Assembly (NCBI GenBank): GCA_023634235.1
Contig: JAMKCF010000011.1
Coordinates: forward strand, 20,260,027 to 20,324,026
Length of the DNA: 64,000 bases
Source of the DNA: Pisaster brevispinus
Lineage: Eukaryota; Echinodermata; Asteroidea; Forcipulatida; Asteriidae
Direction: 5' to 3'
Shown one piece after another: positions 1 through 15,000 of this stretch. The first letter of the stretch is position 1. Each line of letters opens with the position of its first letter. A program made the translations under genes and the position numbers. The notes beneath the pieces were generated by a model. The model saw only the letters and a program-made list of their open reading frames with translations. It made no database searches and was not told the origin of the DNA.

Positions 1-2745
1 AATAAGGATGAAATTATTTAGCTTTAATGTAATTTTCGTTCATCATCATGATAATGTCAAAAACGTATGACTAAGCAATTGGTCAGTGAGCATTTGATGC
101 CAGGGATAAGCCTTCAAAAACTATTGTGTTCATCCTTATTAAAAAAACAATCACCATAAAAATCTTGGTAGCCGTTAACGAGGGGCACTTATTGTTCCCT
201 TGGGACTTATCACTTCTGAACCCCACATATTCAATGATAATATTAACGGAAAGGACGATAAATGAAACGAGCTTCTACAAGTTCTTGTTCAGGATGTAGC
301 GGTGCACGATGTGAACGATTGTACTGCAGTCAGCGAAAAGCCCACAATCACACATTACGTGTGTACGCGTTAGTGTGATTGGTTCTTCTCTTTGGAGTTT
401 TAAGTCACGTGAGGGCGGCATGTCACTTGAGCGGCAACGCCAAGACCGAGGGGTGCACCACACTAATAAACTCATTATAGCAACCAATGCTAAATGCTAA
501 ATATTCAAAAACATTTTTAAACAACTTTAATGTCTCCCATCCTCCTGAAAACTAATCAGATATATTTTTGGACAACTAAACTTCAGAGATCGTTTTAAGT
601 TTTGGCAAGTCGGTCGTTTGGAGTTTTTGCTAAGTACCCCAGAAAAAACACACCCGAAAACGTGTTTTTCCCAAACCGGCTTTCTGCCATTTTGACCAAG
701 CACCCCTCCACTTCCCAAGCCAATTAGGACAAACTTTAAAGCCAGAATTTATCAAGGTCTCCTCAAAAGTTGAAGCAAGGAATGATGACTTGTCATGTAC
801 AATTACACAATTGCATGACCCCCAAACTGTTTATTAGTCAGAAGAAACTTTTGCCTATTTTAGTGTAGTGCACTCGAGATGGAGCGACAAACATGCACGA
901 GTCACTCAATTTCTGTTTTACTATTTATCTCTTGACTACCGTCACCATGGTGATTGTTTTGGTGGCATGTGACTCATATCCAAGTTATATAATGGAAAGC
1001 ACTAAATTGTGCAATGAAATGAAAAACATTTGATATACATTTGAATGTATACAGGTGTTCAAAACTCATTCATTACTACGGCCCAAAGCACTACAAGCTG
1101 AACATGACAGCAGTATGGGGACAACAGAATGTGGAAACACTGAATTCCGATCAGAATTGAGCTATATTTGCACATAACTTTTTAATAATAATATCCCTTG
1201 TGGTTTATCGCTCGATGATATTCATTTTACTGTATTATTGCTTTAATTTTTTTCACAAATAAAAACCAGCCAGTAAAAATCCTTCTTCAAGCTCCAGACA
1301 TACCTAAGAAGCTAATCATAATTAAGCAGTCATGGTGAGGTATTTCCACAGTTGGAACAATGGTACCTCATGCTCAAGTGTACCTCACTGCGGAAATGTT
1401 ACCGGGTACGACTTCTGAATTAAAGCGAATTATCCTCAAAATGTGGTTCTTACAGTGTGTTGCTGGGTGTGATCCACGACTTGCATTTTTATTGTATTGT
1501 GTTTGGGATCAAACACATAAAGACCTACTTGAACGAAAACGGCAACAAGTGATCTTTGCTGAAATTCATTTAAAATGTATTCAATCAATAAGGAAATTGA
1601 GTGCACATGAGATTAAACAGATTTTTAATTGTGTAGAAAAAGCAATCATTTTGATTACCCATCTGCAGTGCTTTTCAGAAAGATTTGCAAAAGCCCCGTT
1701 ACGTCATTACTCATGTTACCTCATAATGTGGGAGCTCCGTTCGTATAGCCGCTTTGTTGCAGCATGGGGTAAACTAGGCAAACCCCACACATGAAGTATT
1801 GTCATTTTGATGCACGCCGTCAACGGCAGAAGTGTTTCTAGTTTTCAAAACCTCGAGGGTTGTTGATCAATAATTACGAAAAAAAAAATCCAAAGTGTAC
1901 AAATATCTAAGTTACATTTATGACAAACAAACACATTGTAAACAAGTTTAAATAGCATTCCCGTTAAAACATTAAACGTTAAAGTCGCTCAAATATATTT
2001 ATTATGATTTTCCGTACAACAATGATGTACAAAAAGGCGCTTTTTCAAATTGTTTTTCTCGGTAGGACTCTCGACAAGTTGTGCAATAAATAAAATTAAT
2101 AGACCTAGGCTAAAACTATCCATTGATTCATTGTGAATTCCTTTATTATCTGCAAGGATGCTCATTATTTTATTCCTGTTTTGGAGTGTTATAATTTGTT
2201 CCAACAACAGCATACACTATTACCATTAGTTGGTTGTTTGAAGCAATGTATAAAATTGTTCCCTAATGTTGTCTTTACAAAATGTTGAAATAACCCAGGA
2301 GCCGTTCCTGTTAGTTTACGGATTCCGCAAAACGGAAGCCATCTCGGAAGCCGTTTATCGACAGACAGTTGAGTTTAAGATGATCAATGATCTATGATAT
2401 GACAGTGCTAATAGAGAGTCAACAGTTCTCCTTTGCTTGGCAATCGCTTCTGTCCTCTGTCGACCTATTTACGTATACCGTGCTGCAACGCCGCCACAGC
2501 CGCCAGCACAACATCCTAATGCATGACGATGTGTTGCTTTTACTACTAGAGCAGTCGTATCTCTGTGGGACATTCCAAGCATAATCGAGGTAGCTGTGAA
2601 GATGTTGGGTGATCGGCCGTTATTATGGGACGCATCCTCTTCCCAATTACCATATGTTTATCACGTATAGAGTCAAAGCAACGTCCAAGCATCAAGCCAA
2701 CGTGACCGGGGTTCATCTGATGAAACTGGTTCACCCGTGACTGAA
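1..2745. other. Upstream noncoding region of the alpha-arrestin gene
   Basis: AT-rich sequence with no open frame that looks like a conserved protein. The longest open stretch (about 1360-1794, + strand) ends inside a dispersed repeat that recurs inverted at 21.65-21.85 kb, so it is better explained as repeat than as gene. Distal regulatory DNA for the arrestin gene could lie here, but nothing specific can be named. Confidence 0.6.
1669..1867 (-). repeat. Dispersed repeat family J, copy 1
   Basis: About 200 bp that match, in reverse complement, the segment at 21653-21850. Shared blocks include the stretch around GCTTTTCAGAAAGATTTGC, a run near CCCCGTTACGTCATT, and a block around GCACGCCGTCAACGG. 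No coding capacity is shared between the copies. One copy lies upstream of the arrestin gene and the other in its intron 4. Confidence 0.6.
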
Positions 2746-2754
2746 TACTAATAA

Positions 2755-2763
2755 GTATATAAA
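2755..2763 (+). promoter_or_regulatory. TATA-like element upstream of the alpha-arrestin gene
   Basis: The motif TATATAAAG lies about 300 bp before the arrestin start codon (ATG at 3062). A start of transcription roughly 30 bp downstream would give a 5' leader of about 270 nt. AT-rich DNA produces such motifs by chance, so this is only a plausible core promoter. Confidence 0.3.
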
Positions 2764-3061
2764 GAGAAAAGAACAGCAGCGTAGCATGCGTCCATAATGT
2801 GTATTGTACAATTGAAGACTGCACAGGAAAACCGTGTTTAGAAAAAAACCCAATATTGGTGACTGAGACTTCATCAACATCGCGACGCTGGTTTGTGTAA
2901 ACAAACTCTTACGCATCTGTCTCGTTTCTAAAAAAAAAATTAATGTAAATTTTTTTAGCGGTTGCTGTAAACACTGGTGGGACACAAGTGAAATAATAAG
3001 CCCATCTGTGAGTGTTACTTTGCAGCTTGTATGTGATATGCTTGCCGCGTAGTTTCCGGTC

Positions 3062-6000
3062 ATGGGTAAAGTAAGTGCATTCCAGATACTGTTTGACGAC
3101 GACAGAGAGGTGTATAATGCAGGAGATGTTATTCACGGCCAGGTCCGTCTTGAACTACAGGAAACGAAGCAATTCAGAGGTATGTATAAAACAGTACATG
3201 TATATTGATATCATTGGGTGCTTTGCCACTCTGGGTTTATAGCATGGGGAATATTTCCTTTATCCATGGTTATATAACGCGCTAATATAAACGCTTAGGG
3301 GAGCAGTGAGCTTACCAGTTAAACAACACTGCAACATACATTGTTCGCCACTGGTTCCCCTGTCATCATCTGCTTAGCATTTTTTTAAACAAATTGTGTT
3401 TCATTTTTGTAATAGTGTAATTTTTCATCTTTTAACCTCTGTACATTTTCCCGTAATTCGACCTTTGGTCGCCATGGGAATTCTTGTTTTTTAAAGAATA
3501 AACCAATAATGAATGAATGAATGAATGAATTTTAAGCGACAATTTATGCCTGGCGGTTTCATGAAATTTAGTCCGAATGACGTTAAAAAGCAGTGCTGAA
3601 GTTTGCATGAAATAATGGTTTGTGAATGTCCCGCGTCTGAATCTTTCATCAAACCAGTTCGTACACGCATCCACTGTTTTGTGAGAATTACCCACTGTCG
3701 TTTCTGCAATGCTCATTTTGCTGTGAACAGCAGTACCCATAAAATTATAAAGTCTTTCTTTGTCCGAATCGCTCTGTTAAACATGTTATTGTTACCGTAT
3801 TTGTATTTATTTATGTTTTCTAATGAATGCAATATATAATATGGCACTACATAATGCTGTGTCACACATTGTTCACGAAACGAGTGCAGTGACATTATTA
3901 AAAATTCTGGAAGGCAAGCGACCTGCAAAATTGTAATCGTAGTTTATATACTAAAGCCACACAATTAAAATGGGCCCTATATTGTGAAAGAAAGCGAATC
4001 AATAAAATAAAAATACAGGTGAAGAAGTTATAAAGATTTCTCCTTCCTTTTATATCATGACTTACACAAACCTTACACATCGTCTTCATAGTTTGTTTTC
4101 TCATCATTGTTTACACTTGTGCCTGCGGGAAGACTATGATCTTCGGCTCTTGGCTGTAAGCATAATGTGACGTCATGAGTTATATCATACGTCAAATGTT
4201 TGCGCTGTTTTTCTCTTGAAATGAACGCTGGTTAAAACACTTTAAAGTCATGGCACAGTTGATTTATTTCACAGTTTTCTCCAAAGTGCAATGACCTGGG
4301 GAGGCAAAGTCTTTCATAACCTAGACTGGACCATTCCACATATTATCTAAGAGGGTTCCAGATGTCTTGCTGACAGCCTGTGCTAGGTTTCCAACATCCT
4401 TCCCCTGCCAACTTTTGGCATACTGGGGAGACATTAACTATTGGAACCTTCCTGCAATTGTGGTATGACTATTCCTGGTGTTACTATACCGCACTTAATA
4501 CAACAACTGCAAAACCAACACACTGGGTGCCTTTTAGGTGGAGCGAAATAATGTATATAGGTCAATAGAAGCGTCAGATGTTGAGGGGAAAAACACTTGA
4601 ACAGTAATGGAAACAATTTTGTTCTGTTTGTGTTAGAGTATACCAGCTTTTGTTCATATAGTAACCGATGAACACAAGCTGGTTGGTGCTGTAGCTCTTT
4701 AAGTGAATATTCTTCAAACCATCATATCACTTCATGAATACGAACATAAAAGACGACATTCTGCCGAGTTCCTACGTTTAATTGAGGCATAGAATCAAGG
4801 TTGACACATGGACGACGGTTTCAATCATCTTGAATGAAAGATATTTCCGTCTGAAATGTTTGCACTGTATTGCTTTAATTAAAACCATTAAACCCGTCAG
4901 CAGCATTTGCTTTAATCCTTCTCGAGGAGATCTTCACGTATTTTGTTGGATAAGGTCTTTGTCAGAAACATTCCTTTAAAAAACAAGTTGATAAGTTGGT
5001 GGACATTTGTATGTGACCTATGACATCACAGAGCCCGGACTTCCGGCAGGCACAATTTGTACACAGCCCAATAAGAACCCCCCCCCCAAAAAAAACCCCC
5101 AAAAACAACAACAACAACAACATTTTGAAACAACTTTTGATGTGAAATCAACTTTTTGATATGAAGAAAGGAGGCACATCACAAAACTTGTTCAGTTACT
5201 TTTTTATTTTTTTTAATATTTCAATTTATGTGGAATGACATGCACAACATGTAAAATCGACCATTATGACCAGTGTATCTTGCCTGCCTGAAAGGCTGTT
5301 GAATAGAGTCACTCTTTTTTGTAAATAAAAGTTACGTGGTCTATAGAGGCCATCTTGTTTTTCCCATTTTAAATCAATGTATTACTCGGGGACGAACCTC
5401 GCTATTGTTTGGTGAAATAAAACCAGTATTCAATCATGTTATTCCAAAAAGTAAGCATGACGAATATGGCGGCTGGCTTGATCAATGTATGTGGATATTC
5501 AGAGTAGCACCAGCTGTTCAAATCCGAGAGTTCATTTTATGTAAAACACTGCTCCCGTGCATGTACTAATGGCTTACAGCACACTATGTCTCTTATTATA
5601 AAATATTTGTTTGAAAATTTACATGCCCAGTTACTATCAGCGAACGATTGTTTTTAATTTCACCGTGCAAGGACGCCAGCATGCACAGCATAGATGGAAT
5701 CTTTACTATGGATCTATCAAGCAATTAAAATAAATGCCCGATAAAAAAAAAGCCTTGGTGAAATTAATAGCTCTCCTACGTGTAATATTACCGTTATTGA
5801 CCAGTTATGTTTCTACGTTTATTTTTTTTTTCTTACTGTGAAGACACGTTAAAAAGGCACCCACGTTCGACGCAATATCACTTAAACATGGCGCAGCGTC
5901 TAAGGTTTTCTACCCTTGAAATCAATGTAAACCATTTTAGTTGTGGCTCCTTTTTGAGGGGGTTTAAAAATCAGTAATCCCCCGTTGAATTATTCCGCTT

Positions 6001-9000
6001 GTGTAATAGCAAGATGTGCTCTAAGATGTACTCAGCTGCAACTTTAAGGGGCGCTGTCGTAGTGATCACTGAGAGAATCAGACATTAAATTCTTAACTCT
6101 CACCAAGTTACTGCACACGCGCGCGTGATAATAATGGCGGCACACCCGTACCCTTTAACGCTTTTGTGCGTGTGATGTGACGGCTGTAAGGCACGCGCGT
6201 GTAGTAACTGGGCGAGAGTTCATGCTTCCATCTCCAGCCACAAGCAGACAGCAGACGGTGCCCCTTTAAAAATCCATATTTCTTAATTGGTGTTAGCAAT
6301 CAGTGTGCACAAAACATGCTTAAACTGAATATTTTGCCATTAGAATGGCTGGACGACACTGATCCCTGCACCAATTACTATCAATAAAAGGCAGGGATCC
6401 TGTCCAAGATGATGACATGGATGACAACAATGTTTATTATCGAAATTCTTAACTTTAAAACAATATTTAGCGATACATTTAAACATAAACAGAGTTTTTT
6501 TCTTTCAACATTTTGAATTGCCCATGTAAAGACATGAAGTCATAAAGGGCAGCGCTAATCATAATTTTACCTGAAAATAATAGGACACCACGGTTTTCGC
6601 TTGTGGAATGCCCTTGATGAAGAAATTAAAAACCAGCCATCATCAGTGGACCGTTTTAAAGCCTCCTTCAAAAGAGCCATTACCTCTCAGTATGTAACAT
6701 AGCTTCTTTCCATTGACTGTTTTGCGAGGTAGCCTTCATCATGGTCGTTTGGTCCTTTTCTAAAACATCATTTCATTTCATAGCATTGTTGTTGCTGTTG
6801 TCCGTTGTTGTGTTCATTTCTGTACGTCCTGTTTGTTCGCCTGTCTTGTCTCTGTTTGTTCACAGGCTGATTACTACAAGCCTCTGCTCATCAAATCAGC
6901 CTCCATACTGTTTCCTTTCCTTGTTTTTTTTTCAGCCTATATTAACTCAGTCTTCTCTGTTTTTTAGTACCTTGTATTGTATCACTCTGTTTGTGACAGA
7001 CTATGAAAATAAAAATGTACATCAAATTGAAAAATTGACAGCGAGGGCACCAAGGGTACCGAGGGGGAATCAAAGCAATGCGACCCCGGTGGCCTGAAAA
7101 CTCACACCTGTACCGGATAATAATTGACGGCGCTATTTATCGCTGTCATGAACTTGGTAACTGCAGGACTACCAATCGTTCGGGGGGGGGGGGTGGATTG
7201 CCAACATAGCTATTATAAGAAGAGATAAACCCCATTCCTTTTGCCTCAACAAATTTACGTTTACAAACATGCGTAAAATCATTACCCCCCTTAACCATGT
7301 GACTGGCAATGAGCACGAATATTATAGACATTTCCATGGTTCAGTTCAACATGCGTTTCTATGAATAAAATCTTTCCGATAAAACAGAACAAAAATTCTG
7401 CACTGTAATTCAAAGGGCTGTGTCGTCATGATCAAAGCAAGCGCGCCTTATGGCTGTACATGGAATAAACGCGCGCGCTCTCCATAGTACTTCTCATCAT
7501 CTAAGCGCTTTCGTCAAGTACAGCTGACATTGCGCACTCTGTAAGTATTCTCCACTGTTCTCTATCAGCTGCCAAGTACCAGGTATGTCGGTCCTTGATG
7601 TTCAGGTCCGTGGCTTTCAGGTCTTTATTTTTATTATCCATAGTACTTGGGCCTTTCTCAAACCTCGGCTTGGGCTCCGGCTCCGTGCCGGGGCTCCGTG
7701 CCGCGCCGGCTCCGCGTGATACAAATACACGCTGCACCAACAATTCATAACGGAGCCCAAGCCGGAGACGGAGCCCAAGCCGAGGTTTGAGAAAGGCCCC
7801 TAGATACGGAGGGAGGGCGCGACGTGCGCGTGCAGTAACTGCGTAAGAGTTCATGATTCCATGTACAGCCACAGGCCTGCTTTGATCATGACGAAATACT
7901 CCATTTAATGTACTGACGGCATGCACACCGTTAATTCAGACTTGACTGACATTTTAATGTTTCTAGAAAGACAAAGCGATATTAGTTTGATCGCGCTAAT
8001 TTGTTTTGACAAAATGCTTAGATCCCTTGAGGGGTGGATTCAGAGGTAGATTTGAGGTAATCCAGACAGGAATGCAAGGAACTGACCTGGGGAGGTTTCT
8101 TATTTCTGGGTAATATCTTGAGCGAGTGATATCGGCTCCCGTATTGACGTATCAATTTCAACAAGAATGAGCCGTAGAAACAGTTTGCAAATAATAACAC
8201 CAACATTGTTGTACATCCTCTTGATTCAAATACGGTATGCATCAGTATAGCGGCTTGAAAATGTTTGCGGTGATATTTCTGATCTTGATTCAAAATAAGG
8301 ATGACCGAATGTATCAGTCTGTTATATTACCAACGTTGTACCTTCTCTTGATTCAAGAGATCATGAATATCAGCAGGTGAATTTGGTAGTTTGTAACAAA
8401 CAATAATTATAGTAGTCATTTTTCAAACGTGACAAATGATGTACCTTTACTTATATTGATTTAATTCCTGTAAACGTGACTGCAGTTGTCTACCACCTAA
8501 TACTTTAGACTAATTTAAAGTTGCATGACCAGATTTTCGCCAAAATATAAATATTTTTTACAGATTTTTTTATCTGCTCTTATATTTGGACAGGATGCTG
8601 TTTCAAGACGAAAAACAAACACAAACTTGTGTATATGTCACTGACAATGCACAACATACGTGTAACATGCAAAGTTTCTGTGGTCGTGAGATTGTGTTGG
8701 AATCCCGACATGATTCATTTTGGGTTTCTAAATAAATATACCATTTGTCATCGGCGGATTTTGTGTGTGCAATACCTTAAATGAAATCTTATAACTTTCT
8801 CGAATCTATGAAAACATAGCTGATACAAAATTTTAATCATGAAAATGTTCTGGTCAAATCGGCCAGATTTCGGACCTAGACTGTTATGTTTTGAAGCCCT
8901 TAAGAACTGATACAAGAAAGTTTGCCATTTAACAACGGGCATGCATTTTGAAAAGGGTGAGAAATATACATAGAACAACGGTCCATCCCCTCATCAATAT

Positions 9001-12000
9001 TCAGAGATGGATTGACGATAATCTATTTATGAAATACAGCTAATGTTTCCACATCACTGCCATACCCTGACATGACTCAAACAAAGAGATTTACAGTACC
9101 ATTAAAAACAGTCTGCAATCATTAACAAGGTATGAGGTCAGTTTTTAACCCAAATATATTGAGCTTTATGATAGCGGATGTGTGCGTTAATGGCGAGTAT
9201 AAGAAGTCACTTCAGTATAGCATCAATATGACTGTTTTATACCATGATTCATGGGAAATTTTAAGACTATCTATTTTCATTTGCATAGAAAGCAGTGGTT
9301 TTCAAATAATAGCTAACATGCGACAGTTTGCTAGGCATGCCCGTACGTGATTACTGGCACGCGCGCGCTTGGTAAATAGCAAAAATATAGCATCTGGCAC
9401 GTGATGGTGAATGGACTATGAGATTTCGACTCTTGATTATGAAAAGCCCATGCATAGTAATTGGTTATTTTTTGTTGGTTATAACTGTTTAAGAAGTCAC
9501 AACAGTAGCATCAGTTTCATTGTTTTGTATCTTGACTGAGATAATTTTAACACTTGGTTCAAAACAGAACAAGCTACAGCGGGCTTCTACATCAGTATAT
9601 TTTTACCAGCATCATCAAAGGATACTACAGTGCTTCAAAAGGGTTTGAACCCCATGCATTAATTTGTATACATTTCCAAACCAATGATGATATTTTACAC
9701 ACAGTTGTGATACCTGCATATATATAATATATAAAGTAAATATAATGGGAATTTAAAGACGAAGCATGCATGTATAAATATAGTTTTTCGTTGTCAACCG
9801 CTTCTTGTTTAGAGTAATAAGTGCAACAAATTGTTTGGTGCCATGAATATGAGAACACACAACCAACGTTGGGAAATATGACCAGTGCAGTGGTGTGTGG
9901 GTTGTTGGGGGTTTGTTTATTTGTTGCGATATGGTGTTTTAACGCTACATACGAAGTGTGGACCTGAGAACAAAAGAGGTCCACATAATGTAGGAACTTG
10001 TAACACTATGTGGACTTACACACGTCCACACAGTGTTATTTACAGCGTTGAGGAATAGGATTTTCCCTAGTACAAAGGAATGTCCACACAGTGACTGCAA
10101 CACAGAGCTGCGGGTGTTTGTTTGTTTGTTGGGGGTGTGTGTTAATTTGTTTGTTTGTTGGGGGTGTTGGGGTGCTGGGGTGTTTGTTTGTTTGTTTGTT
10201 TGTTACAATTTGGGTGGGGTTGGGGGTGTTCCATGAGCGTCTGTTAAGTGATGCAGTGATGTTTGACAGCCTTACTACATAAGTGACAGTGGCTAGTCAA
10301 ATCGGGTAGTTTGTTTTGTGGTTATGCTACAACAGCCGCGTACACCCACATTCTGAATGATATTCTTTGTTGTGAACGAATCCCACGAATATACGTCTTG
10401 CCTGCACGTTTACCAACGTTGGAGCCGATATGTTTGCTGTAGTTTGGTACAAACCGCGCGCCTCAGCACAGGCCTTTTGCTCAATCTTCATTAAGTGCCT
10501 CAATGGTAAGAGTCTAGCACAAGACGCATCGTAGTCAAACTGCAAAGTCCATTACCTTTTAAGACGCTTAATGGCACGTTGTAGTTCAGGAAATCCCACT
10601 TAAGTAAAATCGAAACCTTCACATGAGTATTTTGATAGCATTAAAGTGATTATCAAATTTAGAATACCAACAGTTAGTAAAAGGTAGTTCAAATTCAACA
10701 CAGTCATTATAGTTTCGGTGCCTGGATGTACACGAATTAAGATCCTTTATGGGTCACCACTCTCGGCTGGCGATCCATAAACATTATAATTGAGGGTACC
10801 GTGACTGAAATCAAACCACGGCCGTAAATTAACTGACCTTTATCAAGGTGAACCCTTGGTTTTTTTCTCTTCCCCGCTTAATGTAGCCATGCCGATGCTG
10901 CGAGGGAAAATAGTCAGATATCCTTTTGGTGTGATGACAGTCGGTACCAAATGATTGTGATTTGAACACAGGGGACTTGGCAAAGAATAATGACAGCTTT
11001 ACGAACGGGGGTCGGGTGCTAGTTCTTTCACCCTCCCAGCACCCATCGAAAAGAAAAGCGGTTGAATAGAATTGAAATATATTTGTATTCTTTAATTATT
11101 CGTTAAAAATGTGGTTTATTACCTCTAGACTGTAGTCTGACTGTACTTACGGTGTCCTGGGAAAGCGTAGTCAACACCGATGCAATGAAAAAAGGGTTTC
11201 TCTTAAAAAAAACACCCCAAAACACACAACAACAACAACAGCAGCAGCATGATGTTAAAAGTACGAATTAATAAGAGGTCATAAACCAAGTAAAACTTTA
11301 ATATACTCTCATTGATGATTGTCAGAAAATTAATTGTAAATTTGTAATCCCGAAGCCTATGGAATAGAACTGGTACCCAATACAAGTAATTTTTATTAAT
11401 TATTATTAATCGATATTTATATAGCGCCTCTCCCAAGGATTAAAGCGCTTTACATTAAATTTAAAATCGAAAACACTCAAAATATGAAATTAAACAGTGA
11501 ATAAAAATACAACACTGAAAATGGAGAGGAAAGAAAATAGTACACATATGTAAAGACTTAAAAACTAAAAATCTAAATGTTAACCCACAGATATTGAGAA
11601 CATTTTCAACATTAAAAAAAAAAAGTGGATTGAAAAGTGTGTGTCTTTCGAAAGATTCATTCGAGGTTATCCCTACGCATGCATCAGTGAAAAAGACAAG
11701 TTCACAAAAAACATTGACATTTAAAGGCAAAGTGTACCTTTGGTTTTTGGAACCGTCCGGTTGATTTAATCCTAAATAAATATAAATATACAATAAAACT
11801 TACCTGTGAAAGTTTCATTTCAAAAGGTGGTGGCGTTTTTTGAGATATCGCTGAAAATCCGAAGAGAATATGTCCATCACGCATGAAGAATCATCCCTAA
11901 CAGGAATACACTGAGAAACGTTTCTCAGATTCAAATTTCGGGGGATAAAAACTGATATCTTGTTCCATAACCACATTACTTCGAAGGGAAATGTTTCTCA

Positions 12001-15000
12001 AAATGCTTTATACTACAGAAAGCTGCTGCAAACTTCTAGCCAAGTAAGTTTTTATTGCCATTAACTTTTAGAGTGATAACCAAACGTTTACCTTCCCTTT
12101 AATGTCTACAAACAGACAACATTGGTGTATCTGGTAACCACAATTATCACCAGAGTGTGCACTTTCACTTGGGACTCGGTATTCTGAGTGAAATGTTCCA
12201 AACACTATCATGCTGACCCAGAAATAGGTCTGACCCCCCTGAGAACCGGCCCAGGGTCAACTCTGCCCGGGGATTTTATATAGGGTTGAAAGTGGACTGC
12301 GTGTACTATCCTGGTAGCTTATAATGAGTCTTCCTCACTTTGCCAGGCGACACGGAGATTAAAGTTAAAATATCAAAGGTCGGCCCTGTCAGGATTGAGC
12401 GACATAGAGCTTGACCTATTACGATTGTAATTAACGTGAAGAGAGGGTTGCAAATTAAGCCTTTTGGGACCGAGGAATCTGAAATGAATGAACAAGTGAG
12501 GGAAATAAATATCTCAACTTGCTATATGAAACTAATTTTTTGGGGAAGGGGATAAATTTATCTTCAGGTTCCCGATAAATTCACACCCGACCAAACTTTA
12601 AAAAATAATGTTACTATATTAGTAGATCCCCGTATTGAAAACTATACGAAAACGGTTTATTTTTTGGGCAGGGTTTTGATTTTGACGATATTTCGAATGC
12701 AGCAATTCCGAAATTGTAAACATGTGATCTCAGATGGGGACTTCATAATGCAATGTTTCAGACGGAAATGTCTTTCTATAAGGTTTGTCACTCAGTACTG
12801 AAACGTTTTTGATAACTGGCATGTCCCGTGCTTTGTCTTTAAGAAAATGTAGACAGTTTGGAAAGTATAGAATTGAATAAGAACTATTTGGGTATTTAGT
12901 GCAACGGCACACCGGAGCTCCGGTGTGCCGTTGCGGAGGTCACAGGTTCACATGTCGTTTTAGTCATTGTTTCTTTGTTCACCCGAGTTAATTAAATATT
13001 TCCAGCCACTCCCGTGTGGGTTATTACTTCAGTAAGAAATGAACGGAACTGGAGGTTGCAGGTTCACAACCCGTTCTAGACAATTGTTCTTTGTTCCACA
13101 ATACTTAGTTTACCCAGTCGGTTTCCCTTGTGGTTTATTACTTGAGTAAAGAAATGAACAGCAGTGGAGGTCGAAGTTTCACATCTAATTCTAGTAAATG
13201 TTTCTTTGTACGTCCCCCATTTTTTTAATTGATCCAGTTAGTTTTTCTTGTGGTTTATTACTAAACCCTCCCCCTTTGAGCAAAAAGTTAATAGATTTTT
13301 TAACCAATGCTAAGATATGAAAACGGCAGAACACATCGCTGCGTCTACGTGCAGGTATAGGGGCTAATTTATGTTGTATCAACTCATTGCTGGCCATTCT
13401 ACCAGACGTGATGACAAGCTCTACACGTTGTTAGATCTTCAAATTAAAGGCTTGAGTGAAATGGCAAATTGCTTTGGATTCATTTCCTGTTGAAGCCAAT
13501 GGTACAACTGACAATTTGTGCTTCACTCATTAATTGCTACGCTATACTTTCTTGTAAACACGAATATAATGAGCCATAACGCAATACGATTGAGGTAATA
13601 CAAAAAAATAGCTCAACCATATTGTGGATATGATAATGGTGCACGATTAAACGACTGTGAGAAAATGAACTGTTTAACCTTTATTATACAGAATCTGTAG
13701 AGCTGACAAAATAGTCTCAGTGCTCATATTTTGTGTGTGAATAACCGTAAACATGAAATATAACAAACCTGTGAAAATTTGGGCTTAATCTCGTTGTGTG
13801 GATCACGAAAAAATAGTGAAAATCTGTGCACGGTTTTCATAATTTTGAAATTGTAACAACCGAAATCAGATGTTGCGTTTTTTTTGCAGTTGTCGGTTTT
13901 CAGATACAATTTTCTGGAATATGACTTCATTTCAGAGGGAAAAATTTTACAGAAAAGTGTTTTTTAGTATGAACTTCATAATCATTAAGCTTGCAGACTA
14001 AAATTAAACAATTAGTTTTTTTTATCTTCATCAGTCCTGTATAATACCTTTAAACGATCACAGTAAAACTATTTTTTTAAAGTCTAAAATCTTACTTTAA
14101 ACTTGATACCAGAACCAGTTCTTATGAGAAATATCACCGTCTGAAAAAACTGCCATCTGCGACAAACGAGTCCCCAATTACAAGATCTTACTCATGATCT
14201 GCCAAATCAATTTGCCATTTTATCTTTCTCTCTTGAAATGTTGATTGAACTGTGTATTTTATAACGAGATGATGAGTGGATTGGGTTGATTAGGGTTATG
14301 TTGACTATTAAGTAATCCATCATTCTGTTTCATAGTAAGATTTAACCTGGCAAAGGTTTATAGTTATAGCACTTACACCATCTGATGATGATTTAAGGAA
14401 CTACCCAATTGATTAGTTATTGATGTCACCTAAAAGCCACCGTAATTGACCAACATAATTACTGTATCAGGTCCAATCGTTTGCACCGATGATAGTCACA
14501 CCAGATTTCCCGAAGAAGAGCTTCCGGCAATATGAACCATGCTTTTGATGAAATAGTTTGTTCTCAAATAATGCGATATACCTGTAACTGATCTGTGGTT
14601 AAAACTGATCCAAGCATTCTTGCTGGATACGAAACCCTACAGGGTATTCACTACGTGCTCAACGTAGCGTCTTGTATCAAGACTACATTGTGGTTGTATC
14701 GGTTACTTGTGTCACATATTGGTCCAGGGTTGATCAGGGTTCTAGAATTGTGTGTTAGTTACTCGTGTCACATACTATTGGTCCAGGGTTGATCATGGTT
14801 CCAGGATTGTGTCTTAGTTACTCGTGTCACATAATGGTCCAAGGTTGATCATGGTTCAAGGATTGTGTATTAGTTACTCGTGTCACATATTAGTCCATGG
14901 TTGATCATGGTTCCAGGATTGTGTCTTAGTTACTCGTGTCACATAATGGTCCATGGTTGAACATGGTTCCAGGATTGTGTCTTAGTTACTCGTGTCACAT

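Noticed and set aside
1360..1794. 144-codon open frame on the + strand
   Set aside because: Its 3' half is dispersed repeat family J, it resembles no protein family, and it has no splice or promoter context.
7501..7926. 141-codon open frame on the - strand
   Set aside because: It runs through the GC-rich foldback element at 7649-7799. The Pro/Arg/Leu-rich middle is the inverted repeat read as codons.
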